In this document: positions 27,858-37,755 of the stretch, in pieces
Numbering within the stretch: the stretch's first letter is position 1
Layout of the letters: each line of letters opens with the position of its first letter
DNA from: Pseudoalteromonas flavipulchra NCIMB 2033 = ATCC BAA-314
GTDB taxonomy: Bacteria > Pseudomonadota > Gammaproteobacteria > Enterobacterales > Alteromonadaceae
Assembly: GCA_000814665.1 (NCBI GenBank)
Contig: JWIH01000018.1
Coordinates: forward strand, 124,001 to 188,000
DNA: 64,000 nt
Reading direction: 5' to 3'
Notes under the pieces: generated by a model
Seen by the model: the letters and a program-made list of their open reading frames with translations, nothing else
What the model was told of the DNA's origin: nothing
The model's database searches: none
Program-made: the position numbers and the translations under genes

Positions 27858-28717
27858 GCTTTTTTCCTTGTAATAGACCAAGTTTCAAAACAGGCTGCAC
27901 TAACTACCAACAACCCGCCAAGTAATGTTGTAAGTGTCAACGTCTCGTGTAACAGAATATAAGCTAATAGCGTTCCATACAATGGTTGTAAACAAGAAAT
28001 TAACCCTGCAGTGGTGGCAGATAAATAACGTAGGCTAGAGGCAAATAAGGCGTGTGGAATTGCCGTAAATATTGCTCCTGCCAGCAAGATTAACCAGAGA
28101 TTTTCTGTGGATACTTGCTGAATTGACACTTCCACAAATGCTAACAGCATGAGACATGCAACAAGCGTTTGATAAAGCATTGTGTGTGGGCCGCTATAGT
28201 GAGAAAAGAAGCGCTTTTGGAGCAAGTTGCGTAGCGCAAAGAGTGCGCCTGAGAATACGCCCGTAATAATTCCCAAGGTAACTTGGTTGCCAAGGTTCGC
28301 TTCTGGTACTAACAGATAGATACCAAATAACACTGCGCTCGCACTGATAAAATCTTTTAGCTGTACACGGCTGCGAGTGAAAAGAGGCTCTAAAAAAACG
28401 GTGATTACGGGGTAGGTGAAAAAGGCAATGATCCCAACCGCAATTCCCGCCATTTGCATGCCTGCAAAGTAAGTCACCCAATGAAGCCCCACGATGACAC
28501 CAAGAACTAAAGCCGTTAGATAATCTTTTTTGTGTATTAATTTTATCGGCTGCCGTTGTATTTTGAGTAACAGTAGTAGCACAACGAAAGCAACGGCGGT
28601 ACGGTAAACGGTGATATCCAGTGCTGAGAGTGAAATTAATTTTGAAAATAATGCTGTTCCACCAAATAATAAAACGGCACTATGAAGCGAGAGCAAAGCA
28701 GATTGTTGTGGGCGCAT
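27854..28717 (-). CDS. EamA/DMT family permease
   Basis: 287 residues with about ten hydrophobic helices in two similar halves, the layout of the drug/metabolite transporter superfamily. Features include the opening LHSAVLLFGGTALFSKLISL, the middle GLHWVTYFAGMQMAGIAVG and the second-half LISCLQPLYGTLLAYILLHE. The substrate cannot be told from sequence. Upstream of and translationally coupled to the glycerophosphodiesterase, so a link with phospholipid-derived compounds is possible. It diverges from the two-component genes. Confidence 0.88.
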   Translation of the reverse strand: MRPQQSALLSLHSAVLLFGGTALFSKLISLSALDITVYRTAVAFVVLLLLLKIQRQPIKLIHKKDYLTALVLGVIVGLHWVTYFAGMQMAGIAVGIIAFFTYPVITVFLEPLFTRSRVQLKDFISASAVLFGIYLLVPEANLGNQVTLGIITGVFSGALFALRNLLQKRFFSHYSGPHTMLYQTLVACLMLLAFVEVSIQQVSTENLWLILLAGAIFTAIPHALFASSLRYLSATTAGLISCLQPLYGTLLAYILLHETLTLTTLLGGLLVVSAACFETWSITRKKA

Positions 28718-28786
28718 ATTGAATATTAGAACTGTTTTTTAGCAGTCTATCATTTAATCGCTTTGAGATGACAAGATTGTTGACAC

Positions 28787-29944
28787 TTGTCACTCAACAT
28801 TCTGCGCTTAAACGTAAATAATAATAAAAAGAGTGAATCAGAGAAGCTTGTGTCCATTACCACAGAATTTACCCTAGTTGAGAAACGGCGCTCATTTTGG
28901 AATGCCGGACCCCTTATATTTTCAACCTTTTATTTTTTCCCATTGATATTTAACTGGGCGCAATTGAGTGTAGTTAATATTGCGTTGCAAGTTGTTGTGT
29001 ATCTTAGTTTTGTCGTGCTCTATTGGCAGAGTATTACAAAAACGGGCAATGCGTTGGTGATGAATTTAGTGCTGATGGCAGGGCTTTGTGTCGCAGGTAG
29101 TTGGGTGACGACCGGGACGAGTTCGTTATTTGGCTTTATTGCTTTTTTCTGCGGTTTTAATTTTTTGCCTCGCTATAAAATCATTGCGATGCTGGTCATC
29201 ATAGCGTTGGTATTGCTAACGGCTAAATTTATCGCGACCCAGCAAACGGTTTATTTCTTGATGCCTGCACTGTGTGTGGCGTGTGGACTTTTTATTTTTG
29301 GTTGGATGTCACACCGAGAGCGAGTACACAAAGAGTTGCAGAGGCAAAGTGAAGAGGAGATTAAGCGATTAGGCGCCGTGGCTGAGCGAGAGCGTATTGC
29401 GCGCGACCTACATGATTTACTCGGTCATTCACTTAGCTCGATAGCATTAAAAGCGGAGTTGGCGAGTAAATTTGCTGCTGCAAATGCATTAGAGCAAGCG
29501 CAATCAGAAGCGCAGCAGGTTGCAGACTTAGCGAGAGAAGCACTAAGCGAAGTGCGCCAAGCCGTCACCGGCTATCATCAGCTAGCGCTTGATGCTCAGC
29601 TGCACATTTTGGCTTCAAGGCTAAAAGATAAGGGCATTGCCGTAACGCTAGAATTGCAGGCGGTCACTTTAGATAAAGTAAGCGAAGCCTGTTTGTGCTT
29701 TTTTGCTAAAGAAATATGCACCAACATTATTCGTCACAGCGATGCTGATAAGGTTTGCTTCACACTGCGGCAAACTGACAATAATGTCTTTGTAGAAATT
29801 AAAGATAATGGTTCTATAAAGTCCATAAAAGAAGGAAATGGTTTAATGGGGATCCGTACCAGATTGAAAGAATGTGGTGGCCAATTATTTTATCATACCG
29901 AACAGGGCGGATACTTTAAGGCGGTACTAGGGGAAGCAGGATGA
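28787..29944 (+). CDS. DesK-like sensor histidine kinase
   Basis: Up to 385 residues from a TTG at 28787; a GTG at 28850 behind GAGAAG is an alternative and would give 364 residues. The N-terminal half has about five or six membrane helices. The kinase part is of the HisKA_3 (NarL-partner) type: ERERIARDLHDLLGHSLSS with the phosphorylated His at about 209, and a compact ATPase domain with NIIRHSDADKV and GNGLMGIRTRL. This is the DesK type that senses membrane state in Bacillus; what it senses here is not shown. The stop overlaps the regulator start in ATGA. Confidence 0.9.
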   Translation: MSLNILRLNVNNNKKSESEKLVSITTEFTLVEKRRSFWNAGPLIFSTFYFFPLIFNWAQLSVVNIALQVVVYLSFVVLYWQSITKTGNALVMNLVLMAGLCVAGSWVTTGTSSLFGFIAFFCGFNFLPRYKIIAMLVIIALVLLTAKFIATQQTVYFLMPALCVACGLFIFGWMSHRERVHKELQRQSEEEIKRLGAVAERERIARDLHDLLGHSLSSIALKAELASKFAAANALEQAQSEAQQVADLAREALSEVRQAVTGYHQLALDAQLHILASRLKDKGIAVTLELQAVTLDKVSEACLCFFAKEICTNIIRHSDADKVCFTLRQTDNNVFVEIKDNGSIKSIKEGNGLMGIRTRLKECGGQLFYHTEQGGYFKAVLGEAG

Positions 29945-30543
29945 TCAAAGTTTTTATTGTTGAAGATCAAGCATTAGTAAGAGGGGCTATCGCGGCATTA
30001 TTGAGCTTAGATAGAGAGATAGAAGTGGTTGGCGAAGCTGAAAATGGTCAAGTTGCAAAGGAAAAGTTAGCAAAGTTAACGCCTGATATCGTGCTAACGG
30101 ATATTGAAATGCCACAAGTCACTGGACTTGAGCTTGCTCAGCACTTACAACAAAAAATGCCAGACACAAAAGTGGTTATCATGACGACCTTTTCTAAGGC
30201 GGGTTATATTCGTCGCGCGATCACTTTAGGGGTAAATGGTTTTGTATTAAAAGAAGCCCCAAGTGAGTACTTGCTATCAACGCTGAAAAAGGTCATGAAC
30301 GGGTATAAGGTTATTGACCCAGAGCTTGCGTTGTACGCTTTGGAAGATGCTGATCCACTTACCGATAAGGAACGCAAAGCGCTGCGCTTAGCCAGTGAAG
30401 GATTAAAAACCGCTGAAATCGCAGGGCAGCTATTTTTGAGTGAGGGAACAGTGAGAAATTATTTATCCGACGCTATCGCAAAATTACATGCGACAAACCG
30501 GGTAGATGCAGCAAGAATTGCTAAGCAAAAAGGATGGCTGTAA
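29941..30543 (+). CDS. NarL/DesR-type response regulator
   Basis: 200 residues. The receiver domain has Asp54 in VLTDIEMPQ as phosphoacceptor, acidic residues E8-D9 and the Lys near VLKEAP. The C-terminal LuxR-type HTH is DPLTDKERKALRLASEGLKT with the recognition helix in EGTVRNYLSDAIAKLHATNR. It is coupled to the kinase by a 4-bp overlap and surely forms a pair with it. DesR-like regulators often control the nearby membrane or transport genes, but no target site is identifiable here. Confidence 0.93.
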   Translation: MIKVFIVEDQALVRGAIAALLSLDREIEVVGEAENGQVAKEKLAKLTPDIVLTDIEMPQVTGLELAQHLQQKMPDTKVVIMTTFSKAGYIRRAITLGVNGFVLKEAPSEYLLSTLKKVMNGYKVIDPELALYALEDADPLTDKERKALRLASEGLKTAEIAGQLFLSEGTVRNYLSDAIAKLHATNRVDAARIAKQKGWL

Positions 30544-30649
30544 CTCGGTGTAATAGCATATATCCAGTTAATACTTCAAAATAATGCTGTGCGGTAATAT
30601 ACTGCACTATTCGCTAAGTAATAATAATGTATTAATTTTGAGTGCAATA

Positions 30650-32836
30650 ATGGATCCTAAATTACTTATTCAAGTTACCGCAATAACGACTGTGGTCTGT
30701 ACAGTTTTTATGGCCGTAAACTGGTTTATTAATAAAGGCCTACCAGGCACTCGAGATTGGCTTATTTTCATTGCGCTTACCGCAATTGGATGTGGCCTGT
30801 TGGCCGCCTATACACTTCCCATTACGTTCTCAATTTTTATCCCCAATCTCACTATCGCATTTGGACTTTTTTATCTGGCTCGTGGTGTTGATGCGTTTTT
30901 TAGTGTGAAAAGTAACTATATGCCTTGGTATGTATTAGCCGCATTGGGTATTCCCAGTTTTACTTACTTTTTGTACGTGGATTTTAATTTTATCGCTCGC
31001 GTCGGGATCAACTACTTAGTCTGGGCGATGGCGATGATTTATTGTCTACGGGCTTTGAATAAAGGACAAAAGTTATTATCGAAGGAATTTAGTGCAGCAC
31101 ATTGGGCGTTTGGCCTATCGTGCTTGAGCTTACTAGCTGTATTTACTTTTAGATTGGTCATGCTTGGCGGCTACTCGGTGACAGATAGTCTTGTCTCGGC
31201 AAATTGGGTTAATCAGTTTTTTGCTGTCTCTGTGAGCACGATGCCGCTGCTGTTGTGTTTTTCTTTATGCCTGTTATGTAGCAGCCGTCGTGAAAAAGAA
31301 CTCAGCCTGTTAAAAACTGCTGCTGAGCACTCAGCGCAAGTAAAAGGACAGTTTTTAACGTTATTAAGTCATGAATTGAGAACACCACTAAACGCCATTG
31401 TTGGTCATGCAGAATCACTTAAAAAAGTGCCGCGTGAGCCCAATCGCCATGCTCAATTATGCGATGTTATCGTCCACGCCGCGATGTCGATGTCAGACTT
31501 AGCCAATCAAGTATTATTGCAAGCGAAAGGGGAATATGCGGCGCAAAATCGCGTGCCTGTCTCGCTTTATAGTCTTTCGCAAGAGTTAGTTCGCCTCTTA
31601 CAGCCGCTGGCATTGGCTAAAGGGTTGAGTTTGAGGGTCGAGGTTAAAGGCCTGTATCCACAGGACGTTCATGTTGTCGAGCAAGATACATTGTCCTTGG
31701 TACTTAGAAATCTGCTCTCGAACGCGATTAAGTACACAGATAAAGGCATTATTACGCTGATCCTTGAAGGCACAAGTCGCGCTGAGGATAAGCAAACTAT
31801 CCGCTTTGCTATCAAAGATACAGGCAAAGGACTGACTGAAGTACAAATGGAAAAGATCTTCGAGCCCTTTGTCACATTAAACACCGAACAATCCATCTCG
31901 CAAAGTGCGGGGTTTGGATTGGCGTTATGCAAGCAACTGCTGCAAGGGCTAGACTCTGAGCTTAACGTCGACAGCAAGCTTGGCAATGGCACAGTGTTTA
32001 GCTTTGAGTTAGATTGCCAGTGTAGTGATTCACCGTTACAGAGCACGGAATTTAATACAGAGAAGCTAGCACTCAATGTGCTTGTTGTTGAAGATAACGC
32101 CATGAATATTGATGTGATCAGCACCTATTTAAACGATATGGTGAGTGAGTTTTCTATTGCTAAGTGCCTTGCAGAAGCTGAAGTCGCGCTATTAGAACAC
32201 AATTTCGATATTATTCTGTTAGACATGCGACTGCCTGATGGTAATGGTCTGGAGTGGTTTAAAGAAGGCTTCAACGAAATTGGCTTCACCTCCAGCGTTA
32301 AGGTGATAGCGTTAACGGGGGATGGCGATCCTGAATTGAAAAGGCGATGCCTCCGAGCTGGCATGCAGGACTGTTTAACTAAGCCTATCATGCCAAGCCG
32401 TTTATATGCGGCACTGGAATGTGCGACTGTAAAAACAACGTCTCGCTTAGAATGTAAGACTTTGATTGATCAATCAAGATTTATGGATCTCGCAAACCGT
32501 GAAAGTTCAGGTGTGCTGGCGACGAAGTTGATGTATTTAGCCGATCGATTTGAGTACGAAATTGCGCAAATTAAAGGGCTCACAGAGTTGAATGTAACTG
32601 ACTTAGCCGTTGATAAACTTGCCTATATTGAAAATGAAGCGCTGGAGCTTGGCATGGTGAATTTTGCCGAGCTTGTGCAAGCAGCAACTGTGCAGCTAAG
32701 TTACTCGGAAGAGCAAGTTGATTGGGACGGTCTTGCTATGGTTGCTAGACGCTCAGTTGAGCGTTTATTAGAACTTCATGCCCAAATTGCTACACTGGAG
32801 TCGGTATCAAATTCAGTGGTTAATCTATCTGCATAA
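30650..32836 (+). CDS. Hybrid sensor histidine kinase/response regulator
   Basis: 728 residues from ATG 30650 (MDPKLLIQVTAITTVVCTVF); an upstream in-frame ATG at 30584 would add 22 residues of unlikely leader. About seven membrane helices fill the first ~210 residues. Then come HisKA (FLTLLSHELRTPLNAIVGH, His at about 241), the ATPase domain (NLLSNAIKYTDKG, then FGLALCKQLLQG) and a receiver domain (VLVVEDNAMNIDV, IILLDMRLPDG with the Asp at about 525, CLTKPIMPSRLY). The last 110 residues may be a degenerate phosphotransfer-type helical bundle, but no conserved His motif was found. It is a single gene behind the DesK/DesR pair. Confidence 0.9.
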   Translation: MDPKLLIQVTAITTVVCTVFMAVNWFINKGLPGTRDWLIFIALTAIGCGLLAAYTLPITFSIFIPNLTIAFGLFYLARGVDAFFSVKSNYMPWYVLAALGIPSFTYFLYVDFNFIARVGINYLVWAMAMIYCLRALNKGQKLLSKEFSAAHWAFGLSCLSLLAVFTFRLVMLGGYSVTDSLVSANWVNQFFAVSVSTMPLLLCFSLCLLCSSRREKELSLLKTAAEHSAQVKGQFLTLLSHELRTPLNAIVGHAESLKKVPREPNRHAQLCDVIVHAAMSMSDLANQVLLQAKGEYAAQNRVPVSLYSLSQELVRLLQPLALAKGLSLRVEVKGLYPQDVHVVEQDTLSLVLRNLLSNAIKYTDKGIITLILEGTSRAEDKQTIRFAIKDTGKGLTEVQMEKIFEPFVTLNTEQSISQSAGFGLALCKQLLQGLDSELNVDSKLGNGTVFSFELDCQCSDSPLQSTEFNTEKLALNVLVVEDNAMNIDVISTYLNDMVSEFSIAKCLAEAEVALLEHNFDIILLDMRLPDGNGLEWFKEGFNEIGFTSSVKVIALTGDGDPELKRRCLRAGMQDCLTKPIMPSRLYAALECATVKTTSRLECKTLIDQSRFMDLANRESSGVLATKLMYLADRFEYEIAQIKGLTELNVTDLAVDKLAYIENEALELGMVNFAELVQAATVQLSYSEEQVDWDGLAMVARRSVERLLELHAQIATLESVSNSVVNLSA

Positions 32837-32915
32837 AAAGATTCATCGATCTTGGCCTAGGTCATTAGGCTATTTTGGGTTAAAATAACAGCATAGCTTA
32901 TTTAACAAGACAGTA

Positions 32916-35405
32916 ATGCCAAAACAGGATCCCTATCTCGATAGAGAACAGCAAAAATACGACAATCCAGTACCTAGTCGCGAATTTATCTTAGAACACA
33001 TTAAAAGCGCGGCCAAACCACCTTCTTTCTCTCAATTGTGTAACGATTTAAAAGTGCAAGACGAAGAACGTCAAATTGCGCTTAAACGCCGCTTGCGCGC
33101 AATGGAGCGAGACGGTCAACTGCACTTCAATAAATTTAAGTGTTACACCATTCCAAGTGATGATGGTCTAGTCAAAGGCCGCGTTGTTGGACACCGTGAC
33201 GGCTTTGGCTTTTTAGAAGTAGAAGGCGAACCCAAAGATTGGTTTATCACTAAGTATCAAATGGAGCGCGTGCTGCATGGCGATTGGGTGTTAGCGAAGG
33301 CTGGCAGCCGAGGCTCAGGTGGTAAGGTGGAAGCGCGCATTGTGCGGGTACTTGAAAAAGAGCGTGCACCAGTCGTCGGTCGTTATTTTGTTGAGTTTGG
33401 CATGGCAGTCGTGGTGCCAGAAGACCCGCGTATTACTCAAGATATCATCATCGTACCAGGCCAAGAAAATGGTGCTCGCCATAATCAAATGGTGCAGGTA
33501 GAGATCACTCAAAGCCCTAGCAAACAAATGAATGCAATGGGTAAAGTACTTGAGGTGCTCGGCGATCATATGGCACCGGGTATGGAAATTGAGGTGGCAC
33601 TTCGTAATCATGACATTCCTCATGAGTGGCCAAGTGAAGTAGAAGCACAAGTTGCAAATCTTGGTGAGTTTGTTGAAGAGTCAGCCAAGCAAGGCCGTGT
33701 CGACCTGCGCGATTTACCGTTAGTGACCATAGATGGTGAAGATGCCCGTGACTTTGATGATGCCGTATATTGCGAGCGTAAAAAGTCAGGAGGTTGGCGT
33801 TTATGGGTTGCTATTGCAGATGTATCTCATTATGTAGGTAAAGGCACTGCGCTTGACAAAGAAGCGATTGAGCGTGGTAACTCAGTGTATTTTCCTGAGC
33901 AAGTTGTGCCAATGCTACCTAAGGTACTCTCCAACGGCTTATGTTCATTAAATCCAAAGGTAGACCGCTTGTGTATGGTTGCGGAAATGACCGTGTCCGA
34001 AGCGGGTCGTTTGTCTGGCTACCGTTTTTACGAAGCCGTGATGAACTCTCATGCTCGTCTTACTTACACCAAAGTCCATGCGATTTTACAAGGTGACGAA
34101 AAGCTCAGAGCGGATTATCAGCCTCTTGTGCCTCATCTGACTGAGCTCCATAACATGTATATGGCGCTGAAGGCTGCAAGGCAGGAGCGTGGCGCGATTG
34201 AGTTTGAAACCCTAGAAACGCGCTTTGTGTTTAATGCTCATCGGAAGATTGACTCTATCGTGCCTGTGGTTCGTAACGACGCCCACAAGCTGATTGAAGA
34301 GTGCATGATCTTGGCGAACGTGTCAGCAGCAAAACTGTTGGAAAAACACGAAGCCCATAGCTTGTACCGTGTTCATGATGAGCCAGACCCTGAAAGATTG
34401 AGCCAATTTAGGCAATTCTTGCAAGACTTGGGTATTGAAAGCCAATTACCTAACGATCCGTCGCCAGAGGAGTTGACCCAAGCGCTTGAGTCATTGGGAG
34501 ATCGCCCTGAAAAAGAATTGATCCAAACTATGTTACTGCGCTCAATGAAGCAAGCAGTATATCAGCCAGAAAATATTGGCCACTTTGGTTTGGCATTAAA
34601 AGCCTATGCACACTTTACCTCACCTATTCGCCGTTATCCGGATCTGGTGGTGCACCGCGCAATCAAAGGTATTTTACAGCAGCAACAACAGCCAGTAAGT
34701 GGCGCTTACATCTACAATGAAGATGAAGTGAAGCAACTGGGTGAGCAGTGCTCGATGACAGAGCGCCGCGCTGATGACGCCACTCGTGAAGTCGCTGATT
34801 GGCTTAAATGTGAATTTATGCAAGATCATGTTGGCGACGAGTTTACTGGTGTGATCTCATCGGTCACCAACTTTGGATTATTTGTGAGGTTAGACGACCT
34901 ACAGATTGACGGGATGATCCATGTTAGCAATTTAGGGCATGAGTACTTCCACTTTGATGGTGCAAAGCAATGTTTGATTGGCGAGCATAGTCGCACGGTG
35001 TTTAGACTTGGCGATAAACTTACCGTTGTGGTTGCTTCAGTTAGCTTGGATGATCGCCGCATCAACTTAGCTTTAGCTGAAGAAGGTCAGCAAGACAGGT
35101 ATGCAAGGCGTCGAAAATCTCCAAAAAGCACAGCAAGTAGTGTTCGTGAGCAGCTAAAAACGGGTAAAATCCCGGGAGCTAAGCGCCGTGACGGTGAAGC
35201 GTCTGGTCGCGATAAAGATAATAAAGGCGATGACAAAGCCAAAGAGCGCAAAAGAACGACCCCTAAGGGTGAGCTCAAACAGGCGAAAAAGGCAGGCACG
35301 CTGAAGTCGAAGAAAAAATCGACGAGTAAAAAAGCCAAAGCGGCAAAGGGCAAAGCAAAACGCCCAGGTAAAAACGAAAGAAATCGTAGCAAAAAAGCGC
35401 AATAG
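32916..35405 (+). CDS. rnr: Ribonuclease R
   Basis: 829 residues. A 3'-5' exoribonuclease that degrades structured RNA and takes part in rRNA and tmRNA quality control. Order seen: N-terminal winged-helix region (about 20-85), two cold-shock domains, the RNB catalytic domain with DGEDARDFDDAVY (about 276-288) and the C-terminal HFTSPIRRYPDLVVHRA, an S1 domain (GVISSVTNFGLFVRL, from about 642), and a long basic tail from about 727 rich in Lys/Arg. It is 22 bp before rlmB, the usual rnr-rlmB operon. Confidence 0.98.
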   Translation: MPKQDPYLDREQQKYDNPVPSREFILEHIKSAAKPPSFSQLCNDLKVQDEERQIALKRRLRAMERDGQLHFNKFKCYTIPSDDGLVKGRVVGHRDGFGFLEVEGEPKDWFITKYQMERVLHGDWVLAKAGSRGSGGKVEARIVRVLEKERAPVVGRYFVEFGMAVVVPEDPRITQDIIIVPGQENGARHNQMVQVEITQSPSKQMNAMGKVLEVLGDHMAPGMEIEVALRNHDIPHEWPSEVEAQVANLGEFVEESAKQGRVDLRDLPLVTIDGEDARDFDDAVYCERKKSGGWRLWVAIADVSHYVGKGTALDKEAIERGNSVYFPEQVVPMLPKVLSNGLCSLNPKVDRLCMVAEMTVSEAGRLSGYRFYEAVMNSHARLTYTKVHAILQGDEKLRADYQPLVPHLTELHNMYMALKAARQERGAIEFETLETRFVFNAHRKIDSIVPVVRNDAHKLIEECMILANVSAAKLLEKHEAHSLYRVHDEPDPERLSQFRQFLQDLGIESQLPNDPSPEELTQALESLGDRPEKELIQTMLLRSMKQAVYQPENIGHFGLALKAYAHFTSPIRRYPDLVVHRAIKGILQQQQQPVSGAYIYNEDEVKQLGEQCSMTERRADDATREVADWLKCEFMQDHVGDEFTGVISSVTNFGLFVRLDDLQIDGMIHVSNLGHEYFHFDGAKQCLIGEHSRTVFRLGDKLTVVVASVSLDDRRINLALAEEGQQDRYARRRKSPKSTASSVREQLKTGKIPGAKRRDGEASGRDKDNKGDDKAKERKRTTPKGELKQAKKAGTLKSKKKSTSKKAKAAKGKAKRPGKNERNRSKKAQ

Positions 35406-35427
35406 ATTATAAAGCGGGAGCTTTAAC

Positions 35428-36168
35428 GTGAGTAACGAATTAATTTTTGGCTTTCATTCAATCGAAGCCATTTTGAATAACGCGCCGGAGCGTTTTTTAG
35501 AAATTTATGCACTTAAGGGACGTGAAGATCAGCGTTTAAATCAAGTCGTAAACGATGCCCGTAAGTTTGGTATTTCAGTGCAGTTTATGCAGCGTAAAGC
35601 GCTTGATAACAAAGCGAATGGTGAGCAACATCAGGGCATTATTGCCAATGTTAAAGCGGCGCGCGCATACAATGAAAAAGATCTTGATGAGATCATTCAA
35701 AGAGAAACCACACCATTTTTCTTGGTACTTGATGGGGTAACGGATCCTCATAACTTAGGTGCATGTCTGCGTAGTGCTGATGCAGCAGGTGTACATGGTG
35801 TTATTGTACCAAAAGATAAGTCTGCAAAGCTAAACGGCACTGCAAGAAAAGTAGCGTGTGGTGCTGCAGAAACGGTTCCGCTTATCCAAGTAACCAATCT
35901 TGCTCGCACGTTGCGTGATATTAAAGAAGCCGGTGTATGGGTTGTGGGTACGGCAGGTGAAACCGATACAGCTGTTTTTGATGCAAACCTGACTGGGCCT
36001 ATGGCCATTGTAATGGGCGCTGAAGGCGATGGCATGCGCCGTTTAACTCGAGAGCATTGCGATGAGCTGGTTAAGATCCCGATGGTAGGTAGCGTGTCTA
36101 GCTTAAATGTATCGGTTGCGACCGGTGTTTGTCTATTTGAAGTGTTAAGACAACGCTCAGCACTTTAA
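35428..36168 (+). CDS. rlmB: 23S rRNA 2'-O-methyltransferase RlmB (Gm2251)
   Basis: 246 residues, usual length. A SPOUT methyltransferase that methylates the ribose of G2251 in the 23S peptidyl-transferase P loop. The N-terminal substrate-binding domain ([19 protein letters not shown]) is followed by the trefoil-knot domain with [33 protein letters not shown] and the final [20 protein letters not shown]. It starts at GTG 35428 behind GCGGGAG. Co-transcribed with rnr. Confidence 0.97.
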   Translation: MSNELIFGFHSIEAILNNAPERFLEIYALKGREDQRLNQVVNDARKFGISVQFMQRKALDNKANGEQHQGIIANVKAARAYNEKDLDEIIQRETTPFFLVLDGVTDPHNLGACLRSADAAGVHGVIVPKDKSAKLNGTARKVACGAAETVPLIQVTNLARTLRDIKEAGVWVVGTAGETDTAVFDANLTGPMAIVMGAEGDGMRRLTREHCDELVKIPMVGSVSSLNVSVATGVCLFEVLRQRSAL

Positions 36169-36228
36169 TCACTTAATAAGCGCCGGCTTTTGCGGCGCAT
36201 CTTCAGCAGCTTTATCAACGTAAAGAGC

Positions 36229-36431
36229 TCGCAAGGTAAACTTGCTCCTACACAGGTTTATCTGGGGTAGGAGCCGATTTACTCGGCGAGCTTTTAATGA
36301 TCCGCTCCTACTCAGCTCTACCTTAGCTTTAAGAGATCGCAAGGTAAACTTGCTCCTACTCAGATTTATCTTTGGTGGGAGCCGATTTACTCGGCGAGCT
36401 TTTAAAACCCGCAAGGTCAGCTTACTCCCAC
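36229..36431. repeat. Cluster of REP-type palindromes, 108-bp period
   Basis: Five 23-bp REP-like elements are seen. Reverse copies lie at 36229-36251, 36337-36359 and 36409-36431; forward copies lie at 36267-36289 and 36375-36397; a bare reverse head lies at 36301-36311. The consensus is GTAGGAGC, then a short hairpin around TTTAC, then CGA. The first two reverse-forward pairs repeat with an exact 108-bp period. This is the layout of paired REP elements spread by REP-associated tyrosine transposases (RAYT). No RAYT gene is in the window. The elements fill the gap between convergent rlmB and yjjG. Confidence 0.75.
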
Positions 36432-36447
36432 ACAATTGTACAGGGTA

Positions 36448-37125
36448 TTATCCCATTAAAATCGCTTGTAACTCTCTCAGAGACTCTACGGTATAGGTTG
36501 GCTTGATATGGTCGGGGCAGACTTTGCCATCATGCTTTAACCAACAGCTGTCAATCCCAAAGCGGTTTGCGCCTAAAATGTCACTCGCTGGTGTGTCGCC
36601 AACCATTAATACTTTGGATTTGTCGGGGTTCCCCAACAGCGCTAACGTATGCGCAAAAATACTCGGGTCTGGCTTGGCTTTACCTACCAACTCAGAGATC
36701 ACCACTTCAGAAAAACGATCCACAAGGCCGGTATGTTCCAATCTTTTTTGCTGAAGCGCGGCAAATCCGTTGGTAATAATAGCCAAAGTACATTGGCCTT
36801 TCAGGCTGTCGAGCAGAGCTTTAGCTCCCGGTAACGGTTGGCAAATTTCAGCCATCGCAGCCAAGAATCCCGCGTTGAGTGTTTCTGGCGCGATATCGAG
36901 TTTTTCAGCCCAGCGACTAAAGCGCGTTACCTGAAGTGTTTTTGCGTCAATCTCACCATTTTGATACTGCACCCAAAGTGGCGCATTTAAGCCGTTATAT
37001 TCTTCGAAGTCCTCGTCAGTGAACGCAACGTCATATTGAGTAAACAGCGTTTGTAATCCAAGTTTGGCATTAAAGCTAAATAAGGTTTCATCCGCATCAA
37101 ATAAAATATGTGTGTAGTTCGGCAT
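36448..37125 (-). CDS. yjjG: Pyrimidine 5'-nucleotidase YjjG (HAD family)
   Basis: 225 residues. The HAD motifs are FDADETLF (Asp10, Asp12), IITNGFAALQQKRLE, and the late KPDPSIFAHTLAL with VLMVGDTPASDILGANRFG. YjjG-type enzymes dephosphorylate pyrimidine nucleotides, including non-standard ones, as house-cleaning. The gene starts right at the stop of yjjX, so the pair is one transcription unit joining two nucleotide-cleaning enzymes. Confidence 0.93.
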   Translation of the reverse strand: MPNYTHILFDADETLFSFNAKLGLQTLFTQYDVAFTDEDFEEYNGLNAPLWVQYQNGEIDAKTLQVTRFSRWAEKLDIAPETLNAGFLAAMAEICQPLPGAKALLDSLKGQCTLAIITNGFAALQQKRLEHTGLVDRFSEVVISELVGKAKPDPSIFAHTLALLGNPDKSKVLMVGDTPASDILGANRFGIDSCWLKHDGKVCPDHIKPTYTVESLRELQAILMG

Positions 37126-37658
37126 TATAAATACATCTCTGGGTGATTAAAGGGCGCCATTGCGAGCAATAAGGCTTGCGTGTAGCTACTTTCTCTGGTG
37201 GCAAGGTGGTTGGTTAGTAAACCGATAGCACCGCCTTGTTGCTTGATATTAGTGGTATTGAACAGGTCATCCATTACATGCCCTAGCTCTTCACCTTGTT
37301 CAAGACGCGCGTAGACCGATGCCGGTAGCGGCAAATTACAACTACGGCCGACACTCGTACGACGGTTATCCGCAATGACGACATAAGCGAAAGTAGCTGC
37401 ACCGTATTCAAATTTGGCAGCGCCTCCTTCCATGGCACAATAAAAATCGGCTTGATGATGTTGCTGTAAGTAAGTAACACGATTCTCTGCGCCTTCGCGG
37501 GTGGCTTGTTCACCTAAAGGCTGATCCGCAACGAGACTCGGCGCTGAGATACCCTGACAGTCAATTTTTGCATTGGGAAAGTACTGCGCAAAGGTGGTTT
37601 TTGCAGCATTGATTTTTACTGGGTTTTTAGACCCCACTAAAATGGTAAGCACGTCCAT
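37125..37658 (-). CDS. yjjX: Inosine/xanthosine triphosphatase YjjX
   Basis: 177 residues. Pattern: VGSKNPVKINAAKTTFAQYF at the start, GISAPSLVADQPLGEQATREGAENR in the middle, then YCAMEGGAAK. This is the YjjX/DUF84 family that hydrolyses ITP and XTP to the diphosphates. It overlaps or touches yjjG at 37125. The C-terminal LATRESSYTQALLLAMAPF is family-typical. Confidence 0.93.
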   Translation of the reverse strand: MDVLTILVGSKNPVKINAAKTTFAQYFPNAKIDCQGISAPSLVADQPLGEQATREGAENRVTYLQQHHQADFYCAMEGGAAKFEYGAATFAYVVIADNRRTSVGRSCNLPLPASVYARLEQGEELGHVMDDLFNTTNIKQQGGAIGLLTNHLATRESSYTQALLLAMAPFNHPEMYL

Positions 37659-37755
37659 ATAACAACTACTCGTGATGCCCTAAAAGGCGTCAGTGTAAAG
37701 TGTGATATGGAGCGATGCAAGGAAGCTATTATTCCTAATCAAAACATAAGCTGGG

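Noticed and set aside
28780..28785. TTGACA as the -35 box of the DesK-like kinase promoter
   Set aside because: No acceptable -10 element is found at 16-18 bases distance, and it lies at the edge of the possible start codon.
35087..35402. Minus-strand open frames opposite the 3' end of rnr
   Set aside because: They are the Phe/Leu-rich complement of the Lys-rich RNase R tail, an expected artefact.
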